The notes: a model not told the origin generated them from the sequence alone. A DNA stretch of 48,871 bases from Paludibacter propionicigenes (GCA_020721325.1 DYNA01000012.1:1-48871), one strand, 5' to 3'; shown: positions 6,700-16,205, numbered from the stretch's first letter. Program-made: numbers and translations.

Positions 6700-8103
6700 A
6701 TGAAACAAGATTTTATACACGATAATTTTATTCTTCAAAACAAAACGGCGGAATATCTTTATCACCAATTTGCAAAAAAAATGCCTATTATTGACTATCA
6801 CAGTCATTTAATACCGGAGCAAATAGCTGAAAATAAGCAATTTGAAAACATTACACAAATTTGGCTCTATGGCGACCATTACAAATGGCGTGCGATGCGA
6901 ACAAATGGTGTAAAAGAACTTTTTTGCACCGGAAAAGCCACCGATTGGGAGAAGTTTGAAAAATGGGCGGAAACCGTTCCGCATACTTTGCGAAACCCAC
7001 TTTATCATTGGACACATTTAGAATTAAAACGGTATTTTGGTATTTCAAAACTATTGAATCCAAGCAGTGCAAGGGAAATTTTTAATGAAACAAGTCAATT
7101 CCTTCAACAAGAGGACTTTAAAGTACAATCGCTCATAAAAAAAATGAATGTAGAAATTGTTTGCACGACCGACGACCCGACTGACAATTTGGCAGCACAC
7201 GACAAAATAGCTCAAACCGTTACCGATTTCAAGGTTTTACCCACTTGGCGACCCGACAAAGCCATGATGGTAGAAAATGTAGATTTATACAACCAATACA
7301 TTGATAAACTGTCAGTTACAGTAGATTTTGAAATACAAAATTACGCTGACTTAATAACGGCATTGAAAAAAAGACACGATTTTTTTCATTCAAAAGGTTG
7401 CCGACTGTCCGACCATGGAATTGAAAATTTTTATGCCGAAGAATATACGCAAAGTGAAATCAATCAAATATTTGAAAAAATTAGAAGCCGAAAAGAATTA
7501 AATAATACCGAAATTTTAAAATTCAAATCGGCTACCCTTCATGATTTTGCTCTGTTAGATGCTGAAAAAAATTGGGTGCAACAATTTCACGCAGGCGCGT
7601 TAAGAAACAATAACAGTCGGTTATTCAAGCAATTAGGAGCAGATACAGGTTTCGACTCCATCGGCGATTTTTCAATTGCACAACCCATGGCTAAATTTCT
7701 CAATCGGCTCGATGAGCAAAATCAATTGGCAAAAACCATACTTTATAATCTTAATCCTTCTGATAATGAAGTATTTGCAACAATGATTGGCAATTTCCAA
7801 GACGGCTCGGTAGCCGGAAAAATTCAATACGGCTCGGGCTGGTGGTTTTTAGACCAAAAAGACGGAATGCAAAAACAAATCAATGCGCTCTCTAATTTAG
7901 GGCTTTTGAGCCGTTTCGTTGGTATGCTCACTGATTCCAGAAGCTTTTTATCGTATCCGCGTCATGAATATTTCCGTAGAATTTTATGCAACTTAATTGG
8001 AAATGATGTTGAAAATGGAGAAATTCCAAACGACATGGAGCTTTTAGGCTCTATGATTGAAAATATTTGCTATTACAATGCAAAAAATTACTTCAATTTT
8101 TAA
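6700..8103 (+). CDS. uxaC: uronate isomerase
   Basis: UxaC converts D-galacturonate to D-tagaturonate (and D-glucuronate to D-fructuronate), the entry step for saturated pectin monomers. The 467-residue length is normal for the family. Visible motifs are the metal-binding DYHSHL (His34, His36), WLYGDHYKWRAMR, the CTTDDPTD block (about 151-158), LPTWRPDKA, GCRLSDHG and GSGWWFLDQKDGM near the C-terminus, with LTDSRSFLSYPRHEYFRR. These are characteristic of the amidohydrolase-superfamily uronate isomerases. It lies 27 bases behind kduD and 88 bases before kdgK. Confidence 0.97.
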   Translation: MKQDFIHDNFILQNKTAEYLYHQFAKKMPIIDYHSHLIPEQIAENKQFENITQIWLYGDHYKWRAMRTNGVKELFCTGKATDWEKFEKWAETVPHTLRNPLYHWTHLELKRYFGISKLLNPSSAREIFNETSQFLQQEDFKVQSLIKKMNVEIVCTTDDPTDNLAAHDKIAQTVTDFKVLPTWRPDKAMMVENVDLYNQYIDKLSVTVDFEIQNYADLITALKKRHDFFHSKGCRLSDHGIENFYAEEYTQSEINQIFEKIRSRKELNNTEILKFKSATLHDFALLDAEKNWVQQFHAGALRNNNSRLFKQLGADTGFDSIGDFSIAQPMAKFLNRLDEQNQLAKTILYNLNPSDNEVFATMIGNFQDGSVAGKIQYGSGWWFLDQKDGMQKQINALSNLGLLSRFVGMLTDSRSFLSYPRHEYFRRILCNLIGNDVENGEIPNDMELLGSMIENICYYNAKNYFNF

Positions 8104-8191
8104 TTTTTCCATAAAAAAAGTAAAAAAAAGAAGTAATTTTTCAAAAAATATACAAAAATTTAATGTTTTAAAGTAAAAAAAATTCTCAAAT

Positions 8192-9226
8192 ATGAAAAAA
8201 GTAGTAACCTTTGGAGAAGTAATGCTGCGATTAGCCACTCCAAATTATGAACGTTTCGGACAATCAAACAGCTTAATCTCCACATTTGGCGGTGGCGAAG
8301 CCAATGTAGCTGTATCACTTGCAAATTATGGTATTCCGGTAAGTTTTGTTACTCGTTTGCCAAAAAATGACATTGCAAAAGTTTGCACTCAAGAATTAAG
8401 AGGTTTGGGAGTAGATGTAAACCAAATTGTTTATGGAGGGGAACGCATTGGAATTTATTTTCTCGAAACCGGAGCTGTTAGCCGTGCCAGTAAAGTTATC
8501 TACGACAGGTCTAATTCAGCTATTTCAGAAATAAAAACCGGTATGATAGATTGGGAAAAAGTTTTTGAAAATGCCTCTTGGTTTCATTGGACCGGAATTA
8601 CTCCAGCTATTTCGCAGTCGGCTGCCGAAGTTTGTTTGGAAGCTATTAAAGTAGCTAATAATAAAGGGATTACAGTTTCAACAGACTTAAATTTCCGAAA
8701 AAACCTTTGGAAATACGGCAAAAAAGCCTCAGAAGTAATGCCCTCATTAGTAGAAGGTTGCGATGTTATTTTAGGCAACGAAGAAGATGCTGCTATGGCA
8801 TTAAACATTCACCCCGAAGGAATTGATGTTACAACCGGACATTTAGATGCTGAAGCCTATCTATCTGTATCACAACAAATTATGAAAAGATTTCCACGCT
8901 GCCAAAAAGTAATTACAACCTTGCGAGGTTCTGTAAGTGCAAATCACAACTCATGGTCTGGCGTGTTATACGATGGGAAAGAACTTTTCCAATCCCCAGT
9001 ATATCAAATCACTCACATTGTCGATAGAGTTGGCGGGGGTGATTCATTCATGGGCGGACTCATTTACGGCTTGCTCACATACACCGATTCTCCACAAAAA
9101 GCGTTAAACTTTGCAGTTGCTGCATCATGTTTAAAGCACACTATTCACGGCGATTACAACCGAGTTACCATCGATGAAGTAGAAAAACTAATGGCAGGTG
9201 ATGCCTCCGGCAGAGTTTCAAGATAA
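8192..9226 (+). CDS. kdgK: 2-keto-3-deoxygluconate kinase (PfkB family)
   Basis: The protein (344 residues) phosphorylates 2-keto-3-deoxygluconate to the 6-phosphate with ATP, joining the isomerase and unsaturated-uronate branches. PfkB hallmarks are the N-terminal GGGEANVAVSLANYG (about 30-44) and the C-terminal signature DRVGGGDSFMGGL with the anion-hole GGG and catalytic Asp284. NxEDAAMAL-like GNEEDAAMAL and a TLRGS block match sugar-acid kinases. ATG at 8192 gives the standard MKKVVTFGEVMLR N-terminus. Context makes KdgK much more likely than a fructokinase or ribokinase. Confidence 0.93.
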   Translation: MKKVVTFGEVMLRLATPNYERFGQSNSLISTFGGGEANVAVSLANYGIPVSFVTRLPKNDIAKVCTQELRGLGVDVNQIVYGGERIGIYFLETGAVSRASKVIYDRSNSAISEIKTGMIDWEKVFENASWFHWTGITPAISQSAAEVCLEAIKVANNKGITVSTDLNFRKNLWKYGKKASEVMPSLVEGCDVILGNEEDAAMALNIHPEGIDVTTGHLDAEAYLSVSQQIMKRFPRCQKVITTLRGSVSANHNSWSGVLYDGKELFQSPVYQITHIVDRVGGGDSFMGGLIYGLLTYTDSPQKALNFAVAASCLKHTIHGDYNRVTIDEVEKLMAGDASGRVSR

Positions 9227-9411
9227 ATTAAAAATAGATTCATTTTTATAATAAATCAATTTGATGTATTTAAAATTAAATTAAATAATTGGTTTACAAA
9301 TTTATACAAAACAAATTGATGTAGTAATTTTTTTTAAAATTAAATTAAAAAAACATTATTTTTAATATAAAAAAATAACAATTTTAAACTAAAAATTAAT
9401 AATTAAATAAA

Positions 9412-10083
9412 ATGTCTCAGTTTTCAAGAATAGAAGTGGCACAAGCGATGAAAAATACAGGTTTCATACCACTTTTTTTTCACAGCGACATTGAATTAGG
9501 AAAAAATATTTTAAAAACTTGCTACGAAGGTGGAGCGCGTTTACTGGAATTTACGAGTCGTGGAGATTTTGCCCATGAGGTTTTTGCAGAGCTTAACAAA
9601 TTTGCTATCAAATACTTACCCGAAATGATTTTGGGTGTAGGTTCGGTTACTGATGCCGCAGCCGCTTCGCTTTACATGCAATTAGGTGCAAATTTCGTTG
9701 TAACTCCGGTTTTAAGAGAAGATATAGCAATAGTTTGCAATCGTAGAAAAGTCTTATGGTCAGCCGGTTGCGGTTCTCTTACCGAAATAGCGAAAGCCGA
9801 AGAATTGGGCTGCGAAATTGTAAAACTCTTTCCCGGAGGCACTTACGGACCCGATTTTGTAAAAGCTATAAAAGCTCCGCAACCTTGGACAAGTATTATG
9901 CCAACAGGCGGTGTATCAAACACTTATGAGAATTTAAAATCGTGGTTCGATGCAGGAGTTACCTGTGTTGGTTTAGGTTCTAATTTAATTTCAAACGATA
10001 TTTTAAAAAATAAAGATTTTGATTTACTCCGTACAAAAATAGCTGATACAGTGGAAATTATCAAAAGTCTTAAAGAAAAATAG
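9412..10083 (+). CDS. kdgA: 2-dehydro-3-deoxy-phosphogluconate aldolase
   Basis: KDPG aldolase splits 2-keto-3-deoxy-6-phosphogluconate into pyruvate and glyceraldehyde-3-phosphate, the last step of the route. The 223-residue TIM barrel shows the general base Glu46 in LLEFTSR, the loop LGVGSVTDAAAA (74-85), and the Schiff-base Lys138 in EIVKLFPGG, followed by PTGGVS, which binds phosphate. A 185-bp AT-rich gap separates it from kdgK; no operator copy is present in that gap. The downstream carrier gene starts 66 bases after its stop. Confidence 0.95.
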   Translation: MSQFSRIEVAQAMKNTGFIPLFFHSDIELGKNILKTCYEGGARLLEFTSRGDFAHEVFAELNKFAIKYLPEMILGVGSVTDAAAASLYMQLGANFVVTPVLREDIAIVCNRRKVLWSAGCGSLTEIAKAEELGCEIVKLFPGGTYGPDFVKAIKAPQPWTSIMPTGGVSNTYENLKSWFDAGVTCVGLGSNLISNDILKNKDFDLLRTKIADTVEIIKSLKEK

Positions 10084-10149
10084 GTTACAAATTAGAAAAT
10101 ATTGAAATATTCTTTTATAATTTTCAATCTTTTTCATACAAAAAATAAT

Positions 10150-11451
10150 ATGACAACAATCAATCAACAAATCGGAAAATACAGGTGGACTATTTGCACA
10201 CTTATTTTCTTTGCCACCACTATCAATTATCTTGATAGACAAGTAATTGGCATTTTAAAACCTTGGCTCGAAAAAGAAGTAGGCTTGGGAGAAGCCGAAT
10301 ACGGTTACGTTGTAACAGCGTTTCAATTTGCCTACGCATTGGGCATGTTGCTTGCCGGACGGGTAATTGACAAGTTAGGAACAAAAATAGGCTATGCCCT
10401 TGCCCTTTTCGGCTGGAGCATTGCAGCCATTTTGCACGCTTTCGCAAAAACACCTTTGGGTTTTGGCGTTTTTAGAGCATTACTGGGCGTTACCGAAGCC
10501 GGAAATTTTCCGGCAGCCATTAAAGCTACCGCCGAATGGTTTCCAAAAAAAGAAAGAGCTTTAGCAACCGGAATTTTCAATTCAGGAGCCAATGTAGGAG
10601 CTGTTATTGCGCCACTTAGCGTGCCATTCATTGCCGAAAAATGGGGGTGGCAATGGGCATTTATTTTAACCGGAGCCATTGGGCTGTTGTGGCTTATTTT
10701 TTGGTTTATTTTTTATGAAATTCCTAAAAAACAAAAACGCTTATCTGCCACTGAACTTGCTTATATTGAGAGTGATAAAGAAGAAGCAACCGAAAACAAT
10801 GAAAAATTGCCATGGGCTAAACTTTTAAAATACAAGCAAACTTGGGCTTTTGCAATAGGCAAATTTCTCACTGACCCAATTTGGTGGTTTTTCTTGTTTT
10901 GGATACCAAGTTGGCTCAATGACGTAAGAGGTGTTTCTGTAACCGGCTCAGGCTTTGGACTTTCGCTGGCTGTAATTTACACAAGTACTACTTTTGGAAG
11001 TATTTTTGGAGGTTGGCTTTCTTCATTTTTCTTAAAAAAAGGCTGGTCGGCATTTAAAGCACGTTCAACTGCAATGCTCATTTTTGCAATGTTGGTTGTT
11101 CCTATCTTATTTGTTCAAAATCAGAATGTTGGCTTGTGGGGAGCCATTGCACTCATCAGCTTGGCAGCTTCATCGCATCAAGCTTGGTCGGCTAATATTT
11201 TTACTACGGTTTCCGATATGTTTCCCAAAAAAGCAATAGGGTCTGTTACCGGAATCGGAGGAATGGCGGGGGCTGTAGGCGGAATGCTGGTTGCAATTTT
11301 AGCTGGCAATATACTCGAATTTTATAAAGCCAATGGAAATGTTGATGCTGGATATCTTATCCTATTTGCTATTGCAGCTTTTGCTTATCTATTAGCTTGG
11401 TTATTAATGATTTTCATTGCACCAAAATGGAAAAGAATTGAAAATTTGTAA
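10150..11451 (+). CDS. exuT: hexuronate/H+ symporter, MFS (ExuT-like)
   Basis: This inner-membrane carrier has 433 residues and about 12 hydrophobic segments. N-terminal blocks TINYLDRQVIGIL, GYVVTAFQFAYALG, and FRALLGVTEAGNFPAAIKATAEWFPKKERA are typical of the anion:cation symporter branch of the MFS that includes ExuT and related sugar-acid carriers. Placement between kdgA and uxaB points to galacturonate/glucuronate uptake; the precise substrate is inferred. I take ATG at 10150 because the longer frame (from 10102) opens with a non-ATG codon and adds a segment that does not resemble the family. Confidence 0.9.
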   Translation: MTTINQQIGKYRWTICTLIFFATTINYLDRQVIGILKPWLEKEVGLGEAEYGYVVTAFQFAYALGMLLAGRVIDKLGTKIGYALALFGWSIAAILHAFAKTPLGFGVFRALLGVTEAGNFPAAIKATAEWFPKKERALATGIFNSGANVGAVIAPLSVPFIAEKWGWQWAFILTGAIGLLWLIFWFIFYEIPKKQKRLSATELAYIESDKEEATENNEKLPWAKLLKYKQTWAFAIGKFLTDPIWWFFLFWIPSWLNDVRGVSVTGSGFGLSLAVIYTSTTFGSIFGGWLSSFFLKKGWSAFKARSTAMLIFAMLVVPILFVQNQNVGLWGAIALISLAASSHQAWSANIFTTVSDMFPKKAIGSVTGIGGMAGAVGGMLVAILAGNILEFYKANGNVDAGYLILFAIAAFAYLLAWLLMIFIAPKWKRIENL

Positions 11452-11529
11452 GGTAATTATAAATTAAATGAGAAAAAATAACACTAAAATTTATATTTTT
11501 TTATAAATAATCAATAAAACAGATAAAAA

Positions 11530-12966
11530 ATGAAATTAAATAGAAAAAATTTAAAAATTCAAAAAAGTTTACCGGTAAAAATACTTCAATTTGGAGAAGG
11601 AAATTTTTTAAGAGCTTTTGTAGATTATTCGATTGATAAATTAAACAAAGAAACCGAATTTAATGCTGGCATTGTAGTAGTGCAACCAATTGAAAATGGA
11701 ATGGTTAAACTTTTAAATGAACAAGACGGGCTTTATACTTTGTTTTTGAATGGAATAAAAAAAGAACAGCATATTAAAGATAAAATACTGATAACAAGCA
11801 TACAAAATGGAATTAATCCGTATTTGAATTACACTGATTTTTTAAATTTAGCGCATGAAAAGGAATTACAATTTGTTATTTCAAATACCACCGAATCGGG
11901 AATTGCTTTTTGCGAAAGCGATGAATTTTACACACAGCCTCACAATTCCTTTCCTGCAAAATTAACTGCTTTTCTTTTTGAAAGATTTACATTTTTTAGT
12001 GGAAACAAAGAAAAAGGATTAACTATAATTCCTTGTGAATTAATTAATTACAATGCTGATACTCTAAAAGAAATTATTTTTAAATACAGCAGAAAATGGA
12101 AATTAAGCAGTAATTTTGAAAATTGGATTTTAGAAACGTGTACTTTTCATAACACATTGGTAGATAGAATTGTACCCGGTTTTCCGAAAGACAATAAAGA
12201 ATTTTTTACGCAACAATTGGAATACGAAGACGATTTAATGGTTACAGCCGAGCCGTTTTTTTTGTGGGTAATTGAGGGCGATGAGCAATTTAAACAAAAA
12301 TTTCCCATTCAAAAATCGGGTTTAAATGTTAAAATTGTTGATAGCATTCAGCCATATAGAACCCGAAAAGTGCGAATTTTGAACGGGGCGCACACGTGTA
12401 TTGTGCCTATTTCCCTGCTTTTTGGCAACGAAACGGTTGAAGAGACCATGAATGTGCAATTTACCGATAATTTTATCAACAACTTGGTTATTAATGAAAT
12501 TGTTGAAGTTTTAAACATGGACAAAACCGAATTGCTTGAATTTGCAACCGAAGTTTTCGACCGATTCAGAAATCCGTACATAAAGCACTATTTATCGACC
12601 ATTGCGCTCAATTCCATTTCAAAATTCAAAGTTCGCTCCTTGCCTACTATGCTGGAATTTGAACAAAAATTTGGATATTTGCCAAAACATCTAACATTCT
12701 CATTTGCAGCACTTATTCGCTTTTACAAAGGCACATGGCAAGGTAAATCTTTGCCCATAAGCGATGAAAAAGCAATCGTAGATTATTTTGCAGAAATCTG
12801 GAAATCAAACGATTACAATTTTATTGCAAAATCCATTTTAGCAAAAACAGAATTTTGGAATATGGATTTGAATTTAGTTTCAGGGCTTACCAGTGCCATT
12901 GCAAAAGCATTGGAACTTATTGAAAATAAAGGCATTGAACAAGCTTTCCTTGCATTTGACATTTAA
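11530..12966 (+). CDS. uxaB: tagaturonate reductase (altronate oxidoreductase)
   Basis: UxaB reduces D-tagaturonate to D-altronate with NADH, step two of the galacturonate isomerase route. The 478-residue protein belongs to the polyol/mannonate dehydrogenase family: N-terminal nucleotide-binding stretch ILQFGEGNFLRAFVD (about 19-33), VISNTTESGIAF, ELINYNADTLKEII, TCTFHNTLVDRIVPGFP and the substrate-site block RKVRILNGAHTC. The length and these blocks fit UxaB better than UxuB. The stop lies 19 bases before the start of uxaA. Confidence 0.95.
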   Translation: MKLNRKNLKIQKSLPVKILQFGEGNFLRAFVDYSIDKLNKETEFNAGIVVVQPIENGMVKLLNEQDGLYTLFLNGIKKEQHIKDKILITSIQNGINPYLNYTDFLNLAHEKELQFVISNTTESGIAFCESDEFYTQPHNSFPAKLTAFLFERFTFFSGNKEKGLTIIPCELINYNADTLKEIIFKYSRKWKLSSNFENWILETCTFHNTLVDRIVPGFPKDNKEFFTQQLEYEDDLMVTAEPFFLWVIEGDEQFKQKFPIQKSGLNVKIVDSIQPYRTRKVRILNGAHTCIVPISLLFGNETVEETMNVQFTDNFINNLVINEIVEVLNMDKTELLEFATEVFDRFRNPYIKHYLSTIALNSISKFKVRSLPTMLEFEQKFGYLPKHLTFSFAALIRFYKGTWQGKSLPISDEKAIVDYFAEIWKSNDYNFIAKSILAKTEFWNMDLNLVSGLTSAIAKALELIENKGIEQAFLAFDI

Positions 12967-12985
12967 CCATTTAACAAATACAAAA

Positions 12986-14596
12986 ATGGAAAAACTTTTA
13001 AAAATTTCAAAAACTGACAATGTGGCAGTTGCACTTTCCGATTTGCAACTCAACGAGGCTATTGTTTTTGAAAATGAAACAATTACAATAAAAAGTTTTG
13101 TAAAAGCAAAACACAAAATAGCTTTAACTGATTTACCAAAAGGCGAATCGATAACTATGTATGGGGTTTTGATAGGAAGAGCTAAAGAGTTTATTAAAAA
13201 AGGTGAAGTGCTTACTATACAGAATGTTAAGCACGAAAGTTCGCCCGTTACACACAAAACAGAAAGCTTTTTCTGGTCGCCTCCACCGATGGAAAAATGG
13301 AAAAATGCAACATTTCTTGGCTATCATAGAACAGACGGACAAGTAGGAACGGAAAATGTCTGGTTATTTTTTCCGTTAGTCTTTTGCGAGAACCATAATA
13401 TTGAATTGTTAAAAGATATTTTTGAAAAAGAACTTTTGAACAATAAAGAAAATTCTTATCGCTTATTTCTCAGAAACTTAATCAGTAATTCAGAAGAACA
13501 GATTAAAGAAGAAAGTTTTCAAACAAAAAATATTCTAAAAAATATTCAGGTAAGATTTTTAACTCATCAAGCCGGTTGCGGAAGCACTCGACAAGATGCG
13601 GAAGCATTAGCCAATTTATTAGCCGGATACGTTCACAATCCCAATGTAGCGGGCGTTAGCGTTTTAAGCTTGGGTTGTCAAAATTTGCAAGTTGAACTGT
13701 TTCAAAAAGCATTAAACAAAATAAATCCGAACTTAGAAAAACCGATATTAATTTTTGAACATCAAAAAATAGGTTCTACAGACGAAATGCTCAAACAAAT
13801 CATTGAAAAATCTTACCAAGCCATTTTGAATGCCAATAAAATGGAGCGACAACCGGCACCTTTGTCGAAACTGACAATTGGCTTAGAATGTGGAGGTTCC
13901 GATGGATTTTCGGGTATTTCGGCAAATCCTCTTTTAGGAGTAGTTTCTGATATTGTAGTCGCTTTGGGCGGAAAAGTGATTCTTTCGGAGTTCCCCGAAT
14001 TATGTGGCGTTGAGCAAGAAATCGTTAATCGGTGCATTTCAGATGAAAATGCCGAAAAATTTTTAAAACTCATGAAAAACTACGAAAAATCGGTTGTTGC
14101 AGCCGGCTCCGGTTTCGACATGAATCCTTCACCCGGAAACATCAAAGACGGTTTAATCACCGATGCCATGAAATCTGCCGGTGCTGCCAAAAAAGGGGGA
14201 ACTTCTCCTGTCGTTTCGGTTTTGGACTATGGCGAATATGCAACTGAAAATGGGCTAACATTGCTTTGCACACCCGGAAATGATGTGGAAAGCACCACGG
14301 CAATGGCTGGTTCGGGTGCAAATCTGATTTTATTCACTACCGGACTGGGTACTCCAACCGGAAATCCGGTTGTTCCGGTAATAAAAGTGGCTTCAAATTC
14401 AGAATTAGCACAAAAAATGGCTGACATTATCGATTTTGATGCCGGAAAAATCATCAAAGGTACAAAATCGATGCAAGAAATGGCAGACGAGCTACTCAAC
14501 GAAATAATAGAAATTGCAAGCGGCAAAAAACAAACCAAAGCCCAATTAAAAAATCAAAACGATTTCATTCATTGGCGAAGAAGTGTTTCATTATAA
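12986..14596 (+). CDS. uxaA: altronate dehydratase, full length
   Basis: UxaA dehydrates D-altronate to 2-keto-3-deoxygluconate. The 536-residue protein has the small N-terminal SAF-type domain (about 1-90) followed by the catalytic domain with GYHRTDGQVGTENVW, HQAGCGSTRQDAE, VLSLGCQN, GLECGGSDGFSGISANP, GSGFDMNPSPGNIKDG and LCTPGNDVESTTAMAGSG. Conserved cysteines in the GCG, GCQ and ECGG blocks suit an iron-dependent enzyme. ATG at 12986 is preferred: the longer frame begins inside uxaB. It closes the operon and is followed by a strong hairpin terminator. Confidence 0.96.
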   Translation: MEKLLKISKTDNVAVALSDLQLNEAIVFENETITIKSFVKAKHKIALTDLPKGESITMYGVLIGRAKEFIKKGEVLTIQNVKHESSPVTHKTESFFWSPPPMEKWKNATFLGYHRTDGQVGTENVWLFFPLVFCENHNIELLKDIFEKELLNNKENSYRLFLRNLISNSEEQIKEESFQTKNILKNIQVRFLTHQAGCGSTRQDAEALANLLAGYVHNPNVAGVSVLSLGCQNLQVELFQKALNKINPNLEKPILIFEHQKIGSTDEMLKQIIEKSYQAILNANKMERQPAPLSKLTIGLECGGSDGFSGISANPLLGVVSDIVVALGGKVILSEFPELCGVEQEIVNRCISDENAEKFLKLMKNYEKSVVAAGSGFDMNPSPGNIKDGLITDAMKSAGAAKKGGTSPVVSVLDYGEYATENGLTLLCTPGNDVESTTAMAGSGANLILFTTGLGTPTGNPVVPVIKVASNSELAQKMADIIDFDAGKIIKGTKSMQEMADELLNEIIEIASGKKQTKAQLKNQNDFIHWRRSVSL

Positions 14597-14630
14597 GAAA
14601 GTTAAATAGTTTCATTCGATTGTAGTTTTT

Positions 14631-14664
14631 CCGAAAACCTTATTTTTAGGTTTTCGGATTTTTT
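14631..14664. terminator. bidirectional terminator between uxaA and lacI
   Basis: A perfect 10-bp stem (CCGAAAACCT with AGGTTTTCGG) around a 7-base loop is flanked by T runs on both strands, so it can end both the operon from the left and the convergent regulator gene from the right. Confidence 0.9.
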
Positions 14665-14674
14665 ATAAAAAATT

Positions 14675-15700
14675 TTACGGTTTTTTAGATGACGATTTAC
14701 GAATGTGCAATTTGGGCGAAAGCACAACCTTTTTTTCAATTTTAATTTCTCCGGGCGAATCGATTTGTTCTAAAAAAACTCTTGCGGCAATTTTTCCCAT
14801 TTCGAGCGGAAATTGGTCAACCGATGAAATGGGCATTTCCATAAATTCGGTAAATGGGTCGTTACCAAAACCTGCAACACAAAAATTTTCCGGTATTTTT
14901 ATTCCCAAATTTTTCAGTTCTTTAATAACTCCTAAAGCCACAAAATCGCTCGACGAAAAAACAGCATCGGGCGGATTGGGCAGTTTCATCAATTGTTTTA
15001 TGGCTTCGGTGCCGGCTTCAATTTTACTTTTTGTTTCCAAAACATATTCATCATTTACCTCCAATCCGTTGTCTATCAGCGCTTGTTTGTAACCCCTGCA
15101 TCGGTCGTTGTAAATTTGCAAACTTTTTGCACCGCGTAGATGTGCTATACGCTTACAGCCCTCATTGATAAGATGTTGCGTAGCTTGATAGCCTCCTTCA
15201 AAATCGTTGATTGTTACGGTACTCACACCGTTAATGTCTTTCTTTCGGTCGAAAAAAATGAGTGGAACCCCTTTTCTAATGGTTTTGCTCAATAAAAAAT
15301 CCAAATCGGAAGTTAAATCGGAAATAGACATTAAAACTCCATCAACTTGGGCATTGAGCAGTGCATTCAAGCTCTCCATTTCTTTTTCGGCATTGTCGTA
15401 GCTTTGACAAATGATAACCCGATAGCCGCTCAAGCTCAATTCTTCTTCAATGCCTCTGATTACATTTGAAAAAAAACTCCTATTAATGTGTGGCACAATG
15501 ACTCCCACGTTTTTACTGCGACCACTTTTGAGAGCTAAGGCAACTTTATTTTGTTCATAATTCATATTTTCAGCCATTTGCAAAACCAATTCGCGTGTTT
15601 TGCTACTTATTTTTGTGCTTCCATTTAAAGCTCTCGAAACGGTTGCTGCTGAGATACTTAACTTTTCGGCTATATCGTATATAGTTGTTTTATCGTTCAT
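14675..15700 (-). CDS. LacI-family transcriptional regulator of the pectin locus
   Basis: The 341-residue protein has the LacI helix-turn-helix at residues 5-30 (TIYDIAEKLSISAATVSRAL), the hinge region (about 45-60, VALALKSG) and a periplasmic-binding-like effector domain (VGVIVPHINRSFFSNVIRGIEEEL, DGVLMSISD, PLIFFDRK, DAVFSSSDFVALGVIKELKNLGIKIPE in part). It is divergent from GH28 and placed in the middle of the locus. Two palindromes in its own upstream region and two at kduI/kduD share one consensus with the central CG expected for LacI proteins, so it is the likely repressor; the ligand is probably a uronate catabolite such as 2-keto-3-deoxygluconate. The ligand is inference. Confidence 0.9.
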   Translation of the reverse strand: MNDKTTIYDIAEKLSISAATVSRALNGSTKISSKTRELVLQMAENMNYEQNKVALALKSGRSKNVGVIVPHINRSFFSNVIRGIEEELSLSGYRVIICQSYDNAEKEMESLNALLNAQVDGVLMSISDLTSDLDFLLSKTIRKGVPLIFFDRKKDINGVSTVTINDFEGGYQATQHLINEGCKRIAHLRGAKSLQIYNDRCRGYKQALIDNGLEVNDEYVLETKSKIEAGTEAIKQLMKLPNPPDAVFSSSDFVALGVIKELKNLGIKIPENFCVAGFGNDPFTEFMEMPISSVDQFPLEMGKIAARVFLEQIDSPGEIKIEKKVVLSPKLHIRKSSSKKP

Positions 15701-15937
15701 TTTTTGTTAAAAAAAAGTATTTTTTTATAAAAGTTTAAATAATTTTCGCTTTTTTGAAGTATTTTCAATGCAATAAAAAATTTATTTTGTTGCAATACGA
15801 CCGAGCGAAACAAAATTGCATTATTCTGCAAAACAAAATACAAAAATATCAATTTTTATTTTTTATACAAAAAAAAGTGATAAAAAAATCATTTATTACA
15901 GAATTTTTCTTTTTTCTTTATAAAAACTAAAATTTTA

Positions 15938-15945
15938 CAAATTTA
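15938..15945 (-). promoter_or_regulatory. lacI promoter -7 box
   Basis: The minus strand reads TAAATTTG, matching TAnnTTTG. The operator lies just upstream, between the -7 and the expected -33 position, suggesting autoregulation. The transcript would have a leader of over 200 bases. Confidence 0.5.
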
Positions 15946-15946
15946 G

Positions 15947-15960
15947 TGTTATCGATTGCA
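15947..15960. promoter_or_regulatory. LacI-type operator at the regulator gene
   Basis: TGTTATCGATTGCA differs from the consensus TGYAATCGATTRCA at one position. It occupies the spacer of the regulator's own promoter. Confidence 0.75.
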
Positions 15961-16107
15961 CTTATTTTTTGCTTTTATTTTATTTTTATTTTGCTTTTAC
16001 AAAAGTAAAAATAATTTTTAACAAAAAATATTTTCCATTGAAAATATAATAAATATTAACATTTCAGAATTTAATCTAAATTTTTTATTAATTTTTTTTA
16101 AAAAAAA

Positions 16108-16139
16108 TTTGGAGGATAAATAAATAATATTTAGTTTTG
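16108..16139 (+). promoter_or_regulatory. GH28 promoter
   Basis: TTTG at 16108-16111 and TAGTTTTG at 16132-16139 are separated by 20 bases, a textbook Bacteroidota housekeeping promoter. Transcription should start inside the operator that follows. Confidence 0.8.
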
Positions 16140-16153
16140 TGTAATCGATTGCA
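16140..16153. promoter_or_regulatory. LacI-type operator for GH28-PUL
   Basis: TGTAATCGATTGCA matches the consensus fully and begins one base after the -7 box. The same arrangement is seen at kduI and kduD. Confidence 0.85.
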
Positions 16154-16205
16154 AAGAAAAAATTCAACTAAAATAGTAAATTTAAAATTCTTAAATAAAG
16201 ATATA

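Larger units (their letters stand above)
15701..16205. promoter_or_regulatory. lacI/GH28 divergent control region
   Basis: This 505-bp region has no gene. It holds the regulator's promoter with an operator at 15947, and the GH28 promoter with an operator at 16140; the rest is A/T tracts. The two operators are about 193 bp apart. Confidence 0.75.

Noticed and set aside
12893-12985. Upstream extension of uxaA
   Set aside because: It lies wholly inside uxaB and does not resemble the SAF-type domain.
16137-16205. Longer N-terminus for GH28
   Set aside because: It would begin with TTG inside the promoter and operator; the internal ATG gives a clean lipoprotein signal.
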